Part shown: positions 41,852 through 51,029 of the stretch, in pieces
Layout: the number at the start of each line of letters is the position of its first letter
Numbering within the stretch: the stretch's first letter is position 1
Origin: Kiloniellales bacterium
GTDB lineage: Bacteria; Pseudomonadota; Alphaproteobacteria; Kiloniellales; JAKSBE01
Assembly: GCA_030066685.1 (NCBI GenBank)
Contig: JASJBF010000027.1
Coordinates: forward strand, 54,068 to 118,067
DNA length: 64,000 bases
Reading direction: 5' to 3'
The notes under the pieces: model-generated
Seen by the model: the letters and a program-made list of their open reading frames with translations, nothing else
Databases searched by the model: none
What the model was told of the DNA's origin: nothing
Program-made: the position numbers and the translations under genes

Positions 41852-42718
41852 CTACTGCGCCACCGTCCGGCGGTAGAGGTGCCAGGTTGCGTGGCCCAGG
41901 ATCGGCAGGACCACCACCAGCCCCAGGAACAGCGGCAGCGAGCCGAGCACCAGGCCGCCGGCGACGATCAGGCCCCAGGCGGCGGTGGCCAGCGGGTTGG
42001 CGGCGGCGACCCGCACCGAGGTCCCGATCGCGGTGCCGATCCCGACGTCCCGGTCGAGCAGCAGCGGGAAGGACACCACGCTGGTCGCCAGCACCAGCAG
42101 GGCGAAGAGGAAGCCGACCCCGATCCCGACCGCGATCATGGTCCAGCCGGCCTCGGTCCCGAGGACCTCGCCGATGAAGGCGGCGAGGGAAGCCGGCGGC
42201 TCGGGCCCCAGGGTGTTCAGGTAGATCACCTGCGCGGCGACCAGCCACAGCAGGAAGATCGCCAGCAGGATCAGGCCCAGCACGACGATGGCGCCGAAGG
42301 CGGGTGCCGCGATCACCCCGAAGGCCTCGCTCCAGCTCGCCTTGCCGCCCTGCTCGCGGCGCCGGCTCATCTCGTAGAGCCCGACCGCGGCCACCGGTCC
42401 GAGCAGCGCGAAGCCCGAGGCGACCGGGAACAGCAGCGGCAGAAGGTCGTGGTCGAAGGCCAGGCGCGCCAGGACCAGGCCGATGATGGGATAGATCAGG
42501 CAGAGGAAGACCACGTCGGTCCGGCAGGCGGCGAAGTCGGCCATGCCCCTGCGCAGGACCTCGCTCAGGTCCTCCAGCCCGATCCGCCGGACCGTCAGCG
42601 GCCCGGCCTCGGCGCCGGCTTCGCTCCCGCGCAGGGCACGGCCCGTCGACCCGGCGTGCTGCGTCGCCCGCCGGAACTGGTCGGCGCCCCATTCGATGGG
42701 ATTGCGTATGGTGGCCAT
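41852..42718 (-). CDS. DUF2189 integral membrane protein
   Basis: 288 residues. A hydrophilic N-terminus (to about 60, IRRIGLEDLSEVLRRGMADF-like) precedes six hydrophobic segments; DVVFLCLIYPIIGLVLARLAFDHDLLPLLFPVASGFALLGP matches the DUF2189 start. The second half contains the paired segments TSVVSFPLLLDRDVGIGTAIGTSVRV and GHATWHLYRRTV. The function of the family is unknown; it is common in alphaproteobacteria near cytochrome and stress genes. AAGGATC precedes the ATG. Confidence 0.87.
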   Translation of the reverse strand: MATIRNPIEWGADQFRRATQHAGSTGRALRGSEAGAEAGPLTVRRIGLEDLSEVLRRGMADFAACRTDVVFLCLIYPIIGLVLARLAFDHDLLPLLFPVASGFALLGPVAAVGLYEMSRRREQGGKASWSEAFGVIAAPAFGAIVVLGLILLAIFLLWLVAAQVIYLNTLGPEPPASLAAFIGEVLGTEAGWTMIAVGIGVGFLFALLVLATSVVSFPLLLDRDVGIGTAIGTSVRVAAANPLATAAWGLIVAGGLVLGSLPLFLGLVVVLPILGHATWHLYRRTVAQ

Positions 42719-43029
42719 GATCCTTCCTTTCGACCGTTTGCACCCTCGGTCGCGACGTCTTCATGGCCTGCCATGTCGTCCAGCCGCAGGCCCGAAGGCG
42801 CCGAGACCAGCCACGCTGTTGAGTCTACGCCCCTTGTGCGCCCCTGTCTCCTCACAACTGCGAGATGTGTGCGGGCCCGTCCCCCGCCATTGAGACGCGG
42901 CGGCGGGCGGGACCCTCGCACCCCGCGTTTGATCCCCGCACCCTCGGTGAAGGCATCCTGGGTGGCGACCTTGGCGGTCGCGCCCGATATGAACGCAAAG
43001 GGAGTCAAACGCGAAAGGAGGTGACGGCC

Positions 43030-43803
43030 ATGGCCGATTTGGAAGGCAAGCGCGCTCTGGTCACCGGCTCGACCAAGGGGATCGGGCGGGCCATCGCCGC
43101 GGCTTTCGTCGCACAGGGGGCCCGGGCCGTGGTCCACGGCCGCGATCCGGCGGAGGTCGAGGCGGTGCGCGCGGAGATCGGCGCCGACGCCGGGGTGGCC
43201 GGCGACCTGGCGACGGCGGAGGGCTGCGCCCAGGTGATCGCGGCGCTTCCCGCGGCCGGCGAGGTCGAGATCCTGGTCAACAACGCCGGCATCTTCTCGG
43301 TCCAGGACTTCTTCGAGATCGAGGACGAGGAGTGGCTGCGCTACTACCAGACCAACGTGCTCAGCGCCATCCGCCTCTGCCGTGCGCTGATGCCGGGCAT
43401 GCTCGAGCGCGGCCGCGGCCGGATCGTCAACGTCGCCAGCGAGGCCGGGCTCAGGCCCCTGCCGACGATGATCCACTACTCCATGACCAAGACCGACCTC
43501 ATCGCCCTGTCGCGCGGCCTGGCCGAGCTGACCCGGGGATCCGCGGTCACGGTCAACAGCCTTCTGCCCGGGCCGACCTGGACCGCCGGCGTCGAGTCCT
43601 ACTTCGAGGGCCTGGCCGCGCAGGAGGGCAAGCCGGTGCAGGAGGTGATCGACACCTACTTCCGGGCGCACGAGCCGACCTCTCTGATTCAGCGCTTCGT
43701 GACCGCCGAGGAGGTCGCCGAGGCCGCCGTCTTCCTCGCCGCCAACGGCGCGGTCAACGGCAGCGCCCTGCGCGTCGAAGGCGGCATCGTCCGCGCGCTC
43801 TGA
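43030..43803 (+). CDS. SDR family oxidoreductase
   Basis: 257 residues: NAD(P)-binding [12 protein letters not shown] (about 11-22), NNAG motif (LVNNAGIFS), and catalytic Ser-Tyr-Lys in VASEAGLRP...[14 protein letters not shown] classical short-chain dehydrogenase. The aspartate that would select NAD after beta-2 is replaced by VHGRDPAE, suggesting NADP(H). AGGAGGTGA at good spacing fixes ATG 43030 against longer frames. The substrate is unknown. The 310-bp gap to the divergent DUF2189 gene contains no repeat that I can see. Confidence 0.92.
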   Translation: MADLEGKRALVTGSTKGIGRAIAAAFVAQGARAVVHGRDPAEVEAVRAEIGADAGVAGDLATAEGCAQVIAALPAAGEVEILVNNAGIFSVQDFFEIEDEEWLRYYQTNVLSAIRLCRALMPGMLERGRGRIVNVASEAGLRPLPTMIHYSMTKTDLIALSRGLAELTRGSAVTVNSLLPGPTWTAGVESYFEGLAAQEGKPVQEVIDTYFRAHEPTSLIQRFVTAEEVAEAAVFLAANGAVNGSALRVEGGIVRAL

Positions 43804-44028
43804 CCGGCCGCGAGAGGGGGCCGGCTGCGGAAGGCCTCGGCAATCCGGCCCCCGACGAAGTGGTTGCGTCCCGGCCCGGGCGTCATGCATGCTGCCGCGG
43901 CGCCCTATGGCGGGGCGGCGATCCGGAGCCTTGACTGCAGCCTCGCAGTCGCACTCGGCTCGCCTCGCGCAGGGGAAGGGCCTGTGCTATATCACGATTG
44001 ACCTAAACTGCCTGAGGGGGGAAGTGAG

Positions 44029-44508
44029 ATGGGCGGACGCCTACCGGACATCAACGTCGGCGGCCTGTTGGAGCAGCTCAACCTGCGTTTCGGGCCCAAT
44101 GATGCGATCAAGGAGATGCTCGTCCTGCAGAAGGAGTTCGGCATCTTCTCCGAGGAGCATTCCCTAAAGCAGTCCTTCGCGCTCCTCAACCTGGCGCCGG
44201 GCAACAACTGGGCCCATCGGCGCGGCTGGTACGAGTACCTCGTCAAAGACCTCAAAGCCTGTCCCTCGGACAAGAAGGACATGAGCGGCGAGGACCGGAT
44301 CATTTCGGTCCTGCAGCGCCATCTCGAGAAGGGCGAGCCCATCCCGGTCCATTTCACCACGCACGACTCGCGCAAGGACCCGCGCGTCAAGGTCTCGCCC
44401 CGGCCGAAGCTCGCCTTGACCTATTCGACCGAGAACTTCCTGGTCATCTCCCTGCCCATGACTCCGATCGAGAAGAACCGCGCCAAGCGACGAGCCAAGT
44501 CCCGCTGA
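44029..44508 (+). CDS. Hypothetical protein
   Basis: 159 residues with no family recognised. The sequence is hydrophilic, with a Lys/Arg-rich C-terminus (KNRAKRRAKSR) that could bind nucleic acid or a membrane surface. GGGGGGAAGTGAG precedes the ATG. The next gene, a methyltransferase, starts 13 bp downstream, and the two are probably cotranscribed. Core-type codon use supports a real gene. Confidence 0.65.
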   Translation: MGGRLPDINVGGLLEQLNLRFGPNDAIKEMLVLQKEFGIFSEEHSLKQSFALLNLAPGNNWAHRRGWYEYLVKDLKACPSDKKDMSGEDRIISVLQRHLEKGEPIPVHFTTHDSRKDPRVKVSPRPKLALTYSTENFLVISLPMTPIEKNRAKRRAKSR

Positions 44509-44521
44509 GCGCGGCGCGCCG

Positions 44522-45181
44522 ATGGAGGGCGACGCGCTGTCGAAGCTCGAGTCGGGCGTCGTCCGCTACTACACAGATCGCCTGAAGCGCTTCGGCGCCA
44601 CGCCCCTGGGAGTCGATTGGAGCTGCATCGCCTCCCAGGAGTTGCGCTTCCTCCAGCTCATGAAGCTCTGCGACTTCGCGGCGCCCTTCTCGCTGAACGA
44701 CGTCGGCTGCGGCTACGGGGCGCTGGTCGGCTATCTCGCCAAGCGTCACCCGGAGGCCGGGATCGACTACCTGGGCATCGACCTGGCGGCGGCCATGAAG
44801 CGCCGGGCCGAGCGGCTCTGGCGGGCCTGTCCCTGGGCCGCCTTCGTCACCGGGACCGCCAACGCCCGGGTCGCGGACTACAGCGTCGCCAGCGGCATCT
44901 TCAACGTGAAGCTGGAGCAGCCGCGGCCGACCTGGGAGCGCTTCGTCGCTCTCACCCTGGACGAGATGCACGCGGCCAGCCGCAAGGGCTTCGCCGTGAA
45001 CTTCATGCTGCCGCGCGACCGGCCCCCGGACAGCGCCGCCGAGCGGGACCTCTACCGGTCGCGGCCGGAGACCTGGATACGGCACTGCGAGCGGGCCTAC
45101 GGCGCGTCGGTCACCCTGCTCGACGACTACGGCCAGCCGGAGTTCACTCTTCTTGTGCGCCGCAGGGGTTCAGCTTCCTGA
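44522..45181 (+). CDS. Class I SAM-dependent methyltransferase
   Basis: 219 residues with the SAM-binding motif I LNDVGCGYGALVGYLAKRHP (about 58-77) and the acidic end of beta-2 in YLGIDLAAAMKR. No good ribosome site is visible; translation may be coupled to the gene 13 bp upstream. Its last 38 bp overlap the end of the convergent cyclase-ATPase gene. The substrate is unknown. The pairing with a basic protein of unknown function is the only context. Confidence 0.82.
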   Translation: MEGDALSKLESGVVRYYTDRLKRFGATPLGVDWSCIASQELRFLQLMKLCDFAAPFSLNDVGCGYGALVGYLAKRHPEAGIDYLGIDLAAAMKRRAERLWRACPWAAFVTGTANARVADYSVASGIFNVKLEQPRPTWERFVALTLDEMHAASRKGFAVNFMLPRDRPPDSAAERDLYRSRPETWIRHCERAYGASVTLLDDYGQPEFTLLVRRRGSAS

Positions 45182-48100
45182 GCGTGAGGGCGCGTTCGCG
45201 CGTCAGGCGCTTCGAGAAGACGCTCGCGCCGGTCATCTCGATCAGTTTCTCGGCCTGGTCGAACTTGAGCGGCAGCGCCTTTTTCGGCCGCTCGCCCTGG
45301 GCGGCGACCAGGGCGGCGGAGTAGATGATCGACGCCCGGCACTCGGCCATCCGCGCGCCGCGCCGCTGGGCGAGCTCGATGGCCTGCTTGGCGACCGACA
45401 CCGCCTGGCCGAAGGCCCCCGCGCCGTAGTGGCAATCGGCCAGGCTGGCCATCATCTCGGGCTCGAACTCCAGCGCGGCCTTGGCCGATTGCGCGAAGGT
45501 GACGCCTTCGGTCAGCTTGCTGGCCGCGCCGTCGAAATCCTTCTCGGCGAAGAGGGCCGCGCCCGAGCAACCCAGGGCGTAGACCTGGAGGTAGGGGTTC
45601 TGGCCCTTCTCGGCGATCTGGACGATGCGCGAGGCGTGCTCCCTGGCCAGCTCCGCATCGTCGCGAAAGCAGGCGAGATCGACGAAGGCCAGGTGCGGGA
45701 TGAACTGCACCGCCGGATCGAGCAGCGACGTCTCGATCGCCAGCACCTTCTGCAGGCAGGCTTCGGCATCGTCGAACTGCCCGCGCCGGACCAGGATCCG
45801 CCCGCGCAGGCTCTGCATCCACTGTTCGACGTCGAGGCCCAGGAACTCCTCGTCGAAGGGGTCGATGGCGCGGACTCCCTGGAGCGCGCGGTCGTTCGCC
45901 TCCAGCGCTTCGGTCAGGTAGCCGGCCAGGAAGTTCGCGTGACAGAACAGGGCGTTCAAGGTGGCCAGGCGCCCCGGGTTGCCCTGGTCGCCTTCGATCG
46001 TCAGGGCCTCCTGGATGCCTGCGATGTAGTCGTCCGCCGAATAGCCGCTGGCCACCGCGATCCGCCCGTCGGCGGCCAGCAGCAGCGAGGTCATGGAGTT
46101 GTCGATCTTGCGCGCCCAGACCAGGGCCGCGTCGATGTAGGGCCGGGCCTCTTCGGCGGTCATGCCCTCGCGCCAGCCGAACATGGCGATCTGGCCGCTC
46201 GCCCGCATCCGCAGGGTGTCGTGCATCACCGTATGGGGCTGGTCGTCGAGCAGCCGGAGCACCCTGTGCCAGTGCTGCAGGGCCTGCGCGGAGGCGGCGC
46301 TGCCGATCCAGACCGCGGCCCGGGCCGCGTAGATCGCCGCGCGCGCCGGCTCGCCGGCGGCCTCGTAGTGGTGCGCGATCAGGGCGGCGAACTCGTCGAG
46401 CTTGGCGCTGTACTGGCGGATCAGGGCGACCGCCACCGCGGCATGGAGCTCGCTGCGCCGGCTCTTGAGCTGCTCGTTGTAGGCCACGTCCTGGATCAGC
46501 GGATGGCGGAAGAAGTACTCCTGGTCGGAGGACCCGAAGCGCGGCTCGATCAGCTGGGCCTGGTGCAGCCGGTCGATGATGGTCTCGATCTCTTCCCGCG
46601 GCATGCCGGCGACTTCCTCGATGATCGACAACGGGAACTCCTTGCCGATGATCGCCGCGATGTGGATGGCGTTCTTCTCCGGCGGCGCCAGGGCGTCGAT
46701 GCGCGCGCCGATGATGGCCTGCACCGAGGCGGGAAGCAGGTCCTCCTCGGATCGGGGTCCCAGCCGGTAGTCGCCCTTCTCGCCGCGAATGACGCCGCGC
46801 TCGGCGAGCGACTGGACCAGCTCCTCGGCGAAGAAGGGATTGCCGCCGCAGCGCTCGACGATCCGCGCCTTGACCGCGCGCAGCTCGGCATGGTCGCCGA
46901 CCAGCTGCTCGACCAGGGCGCTGGTCGGGCCCGCGTCCAGCTCGTCCAGCTGGATCTCCTCGTAGTGGGGCTGCGCCATCCAGTCCGCCGTGTAGGACCG
47001 GCGGAAGTTCACGACCAGCATCGCCTTGGTGCCGGCGATCGCGCGCACGATCGCGCCGACGAACTCCGCGCTCCCGGAGTCTAGCCAGTGCAGGTCCTCG
47101 ATCAGGATGATGTAGGGCTGCTCGCCCCGCTGCCTGACCATGTGGCCGAGGATCTCGCGCAGCCGCGACTGGCGGGTTCTTTGGGTCCGCAGCGGCACCT
47201 CGACCTCGGGATCGTCGATGCCGAGGAACTGGCAGAGCAGCGGGATGTCGGTCGCCGCGTCCAGGCCGGCGACCGTCGGATGCCGCTGCACGCGGTCGCG
47301 CGCCGCGGCCTGGTCCTCGGACGAGGAGAGCTCCAGGAACAGGCGCAGGAACTCCAGCACCGGCTGCAGCGGCGTCGCCTGCTTGGACACCAGGGCGCGG
47401 GCTTCCAGGACCGGGATGAAGCGCCGCCGGGACCATTCCGCGAACTCGTAGCAAAGCCGGCTCTTGCCGGTGCCGGCGGCGCCCGAGATGCCGACGACTT
47501 GCGCGTCGCCGCTTTCGCTACGCTGCAGGGCGCGCTGCAGCTGCCTGAGGTCCTCGACGCGGCCCTGGAAGGGGGTCAGGTTCATGGCCCGGAACTGCTG
47601 GCTGGCGACGGCGGGCTTGACCCCCAGCAGGGCATAGGTCTCGACCGGCTTGGAGAAGCCCTTCGCGGTCCGCGGCCCCAGGGCCCGCGCGTCGCAGTGC
47701 AGCTTGATCAGGCGGTAGCAGTCGCCGGTCAGGCAGATGGCGCCGGGCTCGGCCATCTGCTCCAGGCGGTTCGCCAGGTGGATCGTCGCGCCGTGCGGCA
47801 CCGGCTCCGGCCGGTCCTCGTCCTGGGAGACCACGAGCTCGCCGGAGTGCAGCCCGACGCGGACCTTGATCGCGTCGCCGTCCGACTCGAAGGCGCGCTG
47901 CATGGCGATCGCGGCCTGGCAGGCGAGCAGGGCGTGCGCCTCCTGGGTGCGCGGCACGCCGAAGACCGCCATGATGCCGTCGCCGAGGGACCGGATGACG
48001 GTCCCGCCGAAACGCCTCACCGCCGCGCGCATGATGCCCAGGCTCGGGCGCAGCCGCTCCATCGCCTGCTCGGGGTCGAGCTCGGCGATCAGCTGGGTCG

Positions 48101-48347
48101 AGCCGACCAGGTCGGCGAAGAGGACGGTGCCCTGCTTGCGTTCGCCCCAGGCCGGGTGGGAGGTGCCTCTCTCGACGGCCTGGTCGCGCGGGGGCGACTC
48201 CAGGACGGTCCCGCAGGCGCTGCAGAACTGCGCCTTGGGCTGGTTCTCGTGCCCGCATTTCTGGCAGACAGTGGCAAATGCCACACCGCAGAAGCCGCAG
48301 TAGCTGCTAGAGCGACGATTGACGGCGCCGCACGCGTGACATCGCAT
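45144..48347 (-). CDS. Zinc-ribbon - class III cyclase - AAA ATPase - TPR signalling protein
   Basis: 1067 residues. Two zinc ribbons (C3/C6/C17/C20 and C28/C31/C42/C45); class III cyclase domain with metal Asp D79 (LFADLVGST) and D123 (SLGDGIMAVFG); AAA/STAND-type ATPase with Walker A GAAGTGKSRL (about 290) and Walker B-like ILIEDLHWLD; then TPR-like helical repeats (about 620-1040). This architecture is well known as the adenylate cyclase-type STAND proteins of rhizobia and relatives. Output may be cyclic nucleotide or DNA/protein interaction. GAGAGG is upstream of ATG 48347. It overlaps the methyltransferase gene tail-to-tail by 38 bp. Confidence 0.9.
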   Translation of the reverse strand: MRCHACGAVNRRSSSYCGFCGVAFATVCQKCGHENQPKAQFCSACGTVLESPPRDQAVERGTSHPAWGERKQGTVLFADLVGSTQLIAELDPEQAMERLRPSLGIMRAAVRRFGGTVIRSLGDGIMAVFGVPRTQEAHALLACQAAIAMQRAFESDGDAIKVRVGLHSGELVVSQDEDRPEPVPHGATIHLANRLEQMAEPGAICLTGDCYRLIKLHCDARALGPRTAKGFSKPVETYALLGVKPAVASQQFRAMNLTPFQGRVEDLRQLQRALQRSESGDAQVVGISGAAGTGKSRLCYEFAEWSRRRFIPVLEARALVSKQATPLQPVLEFLRLFLELSSSEDQAAARDRVQRHPTVAGLDAATDIPLLCQFLGIDDPEVEVPLRTQRTRQSRLREILGHMVRQRGEQPYIILIEDLHWLDSGSAEFVGAIVRAIAGTKAMLVVNFRRSYTADWMAQPHYEEIQLDELDAGPTSALVEQLVGDHAELRAVKARIVERCGGNPFFAEELVQSLAERGVIRGEKGDYRLGPRSEEDLLPASVQAIIGARIDALAPPEKNAIHIAAIIGKEFPLSIIEEVAGMPREEIETIIDRLHQAQLIEPRFGSSDQEYFFRHPLIQDVAYNEQLKSRRSELHAAVAVALIRQYSAKLDEFAALIAHHYEAAGEPARAAIYAARAAVWIGSAASAQALQHWHRVLRLLDDQPHTVMHDTLRMRASGQIAMFGWREGMTAEEARPYIDAALVWARKIDNSMTSLLLAADGRIAVASGYSADDYIAGIQEALTIEGDQGNPGRLATLNALFCHANFLAGYLTEALEANDRALQGVRAIDPFDEEFLGLDVEQWMQSLRGRILVRRGQFDDAEACLQKVLAIETSLLDPAVQFIPHLAFVDLACFRDDAELAREHASRIVQIAEKGQNPYLQVYALGCSGAALFAEKDFDGAASKLTEGVTFAQSAKAALEFEPEMMASLADCHYGAGAFGQAVSVAKQAIELAQRRGARMAECRASIIYSAALVAAQGERPKKALPLKFDQAEKLIEMTGASVFSKRLTRERALTLRKLNPCGAQEE

Positions 48348-48981
48348 CCGATGAGCCTCTCGGTTAACTCTGGCGGAGCGGATGACCGGAGACCTTGGCG
48401 CCGTCCGGTACCAGAGTCAGCCTCTAGCACGCCTGGGGGCCGAAGTTGGGCGGTATCGTAGGCTAGCCGGGCGCTTGGTGGCAATACGGCTTTTGCCGCC
48501 GGGGCTGCCCGTTTTTCCCGGAGCAAGGGCCTGGAACAAGGGTCCGGAGGAAGGGAGTGAAGCCGAGAGTCTTGGGCAGTTCCGAGTTGGCGCGAGGCGT
48601 GCCGCCTCGGCGGCGCCGTCGTTGCGGCCGCCGGGCCTGCCGCGCCGGCCCCGGCCTTCTTCGACCCCGTGACTTCACCCGAGGCTCGTGCCGCCCGCCG
48701 GGCAGCATCTTCGCGCGCATCGCGTCTTCCGAATCGCCGGGACCGGCCCCGACGCAGCGCGATCGCCGGGCGTCGTCGCCCGGCTCGGCATTTTTCCGAA
48801 GCCAAGATCGAGACGAAGTGGAGTTGAAGACGGCATGAAGTTCAACCAAACGCCAGCATCGCGCGTCCGGCCCCGGGAATGGGCGGGGCGGGGCGGACTC
48901 TGGGTGGCCGCTCCGTCGAGTTCGGCCCGCGCGGCGAGCGGAGCCGCGGCGCTCCCTGCGCGGCCTGTTGAGGAGAGAACC
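48348..48981. other. Long GC-rich intergenic region between divergent genes
   Basis: About 630 bp holding the promoters of the cyclase-ATPase gene and of the HD gene. No frame shows a family match; the plus-strand frame around 48557-48838 is Arg-rich and looks non-coding. The TGAGGAGAG at 48968-48977 is the ribosome site of the HD gene. No RNA gene signature was recognised (checked by eye for RNase P, SRP and tmRNA words). Confidence 0.5.
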
Positions 48982-49506
48982 GTGCTGAAGAAGACGCAAG
49001 ACGCCTACGACCTGCTGGTTTTCCTCGGCGCGCCCGGGCGCCTGGTGCTTCACGCCCAGCTGGTCGGCGAGGCGGCGGACGAGCTGCTCGACGCGCTGCG
49101 TCCGCTCGGCCTCGGGATCCGGGAGGATCTGGTCCGGCTCGGCGTCGTCCTCCACGATGCCGGTAAGATCCTTCACCCCGGCGAGCTCGATGCGCCGGGC
49201 GATGCGCACGAGGCCGCCGGAGAGCGGCTGCTGCTCGAGGTCGGCGTCCAGCCCGAGGTGGCGCGCTGTTGCCTCAGCTACGCCCGCTACGAGTCGATGG
49301 AGGTCTCCTTCGAGGAGCTCCTGATCGCCCTGTCCGATCGGCTCTGGAAGGGCGTGCGCGTCGGCGCGCTCGAGCTCCGCGTGGTCGATGCCGCCGCCGA
49401 GCGGCTGGGCAAGGACCGTTGGGATCTCTTCGCCGACCTCGACGTCTGCTTCGAGCGGATCGCCGCCAAAGGCGACCGCAGGCTGGCCCGCAGCCGCAGC
49501 GTCTGA
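48982..49506 (+). CDS. HD-domain protein
   Basis: 174 residues from a GTG with TGAGGAGAG at ideal spacing. Metal-binding pattern of HD phosphohydrolases: H24 in LVLHAQLV, H58-D59 in VVLHDAGK, later His in DAHEAAGERLL and Asp in IALSDRLWK. The family hydrolyses nucleotides or related phosphoesters. The specific substrate is unknown. A longer frame starting at an ATG at 48836 would add low-complexity sequence. Confidence 0.78.
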   Translation: MLKKTQDAYDLLVFLGAPGRLVLHAQLVGEAADELLDALRPLGLGIREDLVRLGVVLHDAGKILHPGELDAPGDAHEAAGERLLLEVGVQPEVARCCLSYARYESMEVSFEELLIALSDRLWKGVRVGALELRVVDAAAERLGKDRWDLFADLDVCFERIAAKGDRRLARSRSV

Positions 49507-49515
49507 CACCAAGGG

Positions 49516-49540
49516 GCGGAACTCGGGACCCGAGTTCCGC
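49516..49540. terminator. Palindrome GCGGAACTCGGG-a-CCCGAGTTCCGC between convergent genes
   Basis: A perfect 12-bp-arm palindrome in the 43-bp gap between the convergent HD and monooxygenase genes. No T-tract on either side, so it is a likely bidirectional, not classically intrinsic, stop. Confidence 0.6.
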
Positions 49541-49549
49541 TCGCCGATC

Positions 49550-49879
49550 TCACCGCGACGCGAAGGGCAGGAAAGGCACGCGCTCGCGCCGCGACACCCG
49601 CGGCAGCAGCTCCGCGACGGCGGCCTTGAAGTGCGCGGTCTCCTGGTGCGCGGCCCAGCCGTCCTGGTTCCGGTAGAGCTCGAAAATGAAGAAGCGGGCG
49701 GGGTCGTCGGGCGAGCGGTAGGGCAGGAACAGCTTGACCCCCGGCTCGGCCATCGTCGGTGCGATCAGGCCTTCGAGGATCGCGGCCACGGTCTCCGCCT
49801 CGCCGTCCTCGGCCTGGATGTCGATGGCCACGACGAAGCCGTCGTTCAATTCCTGCGGCGTGAAGCTGGCGGCTGGCAT
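49550..49879 (-). CDS. Antibiotic biosynthesis monooxygenase (ABM) domain / putative quinol monooxygenase
   Basis: 109 residues of the dimeric ferredoxin-like ABM fold: VVAIDIQAEDGEAETVAAIL near the start, EPGVKLFLPYRSPDDPARFFIFELYRNQDGW in the middle and HQETAHFKAAVAELL at the C-terminus. Members oxidise quinols or polyketides without cofactor, or simply bind hydrophobic ligands. A weak GAGG lies upstream. It is transcribed toward the HD gene. Confidence 0.87.
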   Translation of the reverse strand: MPAASFTPQELNDGFVVAIDIQAEDGEAETVAAILEGLIAPTMAEPGVKLFLPYRSPDDPARFFIFELYRNQDGWAAHQETAHFKAAVAELLPRVSRRERVPFLPFASR

Positions 49880-49961
49880 TTCGGTTCCTCCATCAAAGCA
49901 AGGCCGCCCGAGCTTACGGCACCAGCATGCCGGATGCTTCGGTGCCTGTCGAATTGTGCCG

Positions 49962-50120
49962 TTACCCGCGCTTGGCCAGCTCGTCCTCGAGGTCGGAGAC
50001 GCGCTCCTCGATCGCGACCACCCGGCGCTCGATCGCCTTCAGCCCCTGGGTCAGCGACCAGGACAGGAAGGCGAGAAAGAGGATGATCGCGATGAAGGCG
50101 ATGACGCTGGTGAAGTCCAT
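49962..50120 (-). CDS. Small membrane protein with coiled-coil tail (52 residues)
   Basis: ATG 50120 opens a frame with one membrane segment (VIAFIAIILFLAFLSWSL, about 6-23) followed by a heptad-like acidic/basic helix (AIERRVVAIEERVSDLEDEL) and a TAA at 49962. The N-out/C-in topology and the coiled coil suggest a membrane-tethered interaction partner. GGGAGAACG lies upstream. Members of this kind are often missed by length limits. It is 98 bp upstream of the next small protein gene. Confidence 0.6.
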   Translation of the reverse strand: MDFTSVIAFIAIILFLAFLSWSLTQGLKAIERRVVAIEERVSDLEDELAKRG

Positions 50121-50171
50121 GGGACGTCGTTCTCCCGCTCCGTCGATCGCGATGCCCTATCTTCAGACTGA

Positions 50172-50223
50172 TAGCGCACGACTCCCGGCCAGACGCGAAC
50201 GCGTCTGATCGGGACCTGCGCTA
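50172..50223. repeat. Palindromic repeat, unit A (third copy)
   Basis: TAGCGCAC-GACTCCCGGCCAGACGC-GAACGCGTC...TGCGCTA, 52 bp, nearly identical to unit A at 21180-21231 and 23303-23354. Its right border contains the TAG that is the stop codon of the small gene at 50221-50340. Confidence 0.85.
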
Positions 50224-50340
50224 GCCGAGCGGCCCGGACCAGAACAGAAGGACCAGGACACAGGCCCAGACGATGCCCCAGAAGATCCAGGTGACGTTGG
50301 GGTGGGCGGCCTGCCATTCCAGGATTCGCTTGTGCAGCAT
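50221..50340 (-). CDS. Small single-span membrane protein (39 residues)
   Basis: ATG 50340 has GAGG upstream. The peptide has a basic N-terminus (MLHKRILEWQAAHPN), one transmembrane segment (VTWIFWGIVWACVLVLLFW) and ends GPLG. The stop TAG is shared with the palindromic repeat border. Position behind a universal stress gene on the same strand suggests cotranscription with it. Function unknown. Confidence 0.65.
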   Translation of the reverse strand: MLHKRILEWQAAHPNVTWIFWGIVWACVLVLLFWSGPLG

Positions 50341-50384
50341 CGGACCTCGCTCGAAACTCCGTCCGTGTCTGGTCGGGATCTGCC

Positions 50385-50819
50385 TCAGCCGCGCACGACC
50401 CACACCGAGCAGGGCGCGTGCCGGACGACCTGCGAGGCGTTCGAGCCCAGCAGGTAGTCCTTCAGCTCGGGCTTGTGCGCGCCCAGGACGATCAGCTCGG
50501 CCCCGACGTCGCGGGCATAGCGCAGGGCCTCCTTGTAGACGCTGCCCAGGCGCACGGCGGGCTCGATCTCCGGGCCCTCGGCGGCGGCCTGTCCCGCGAC
50601 GATCTCGGCCAGGCGCCGCTTCGCGTCCTCGATCAGCTTGTCCTCGTAGTCTTCCGGTATGAGCTGCGCCACGACGGTCATCTTGAACATCTCGTCGGGC
50701 ACGATGGTCAGGACGTGAAGCCGCGCCCCGGCGTGCCCGGCGTAGTCGATCGCCGTCGGCAGCGCCTGGCGCCAGGAACTCTCCTCGTCCAGGTCCACGA
50801 GAACCACGATGTTGCGCAT
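50385..50819 (-). CDS. Universal stress protein (UspA family)
   Basis: 144 residues, single Usp domain: MRNIVVLVDLDEESSWRQAL at the start, VLGAHKPELKDYLLGSNASQVVRHAPCSVWVVRG at the end, covering the ATP-binding GxxGS..A(S/T) loop (LLGSNASQVV). GAGGAG precedes ATG 50819; an in-frame ATG further up would add unconserved residues. Universal stress proteins bind ATP and help in starvation or oxidative stress. It is followed by the two small membrane protein genes. Confidence 0.9.
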   Translation of the reverse strand: MRNIVVLVDLDEESSWRQALPTAIDYAGHAGARLHVLTIVPDEMFKMTVVAQLIPEDYEDKLIEDAKRRLAEIVAGQAAAEGPEIEPAVRLGSVYKEALRYARDVGAELIVLGAHKPELKDYLLGSNASQVVRHAPCSVWVVRG

Positions 50820-51029
50820 CCGAATCTCCTCGCTCGGAAGCCTTTCCAAACCCGACGGAAAATGCGCGAGGCCCCGCCACCCCGGCATTGATCTGGGTCA
50901 GGGTCCCGCGTTCGCCCATGTCTCGGATCAGACGATCGGCCGGCCGGCGGCCGCCTCTTGCCCGGGCGGGCTCGCGGCGCCTATGGTCCCCGGGGGCGAC
51001 CAGGGCCTTTCCGCACAGCGGGGCAACGC

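Noticed and set aside
48557..48838. 93-codon frame in the 48.3-49.0 kb gap
   Set aside because: Arg-rich runs and no ribosome site; frames in both strands look equally random.
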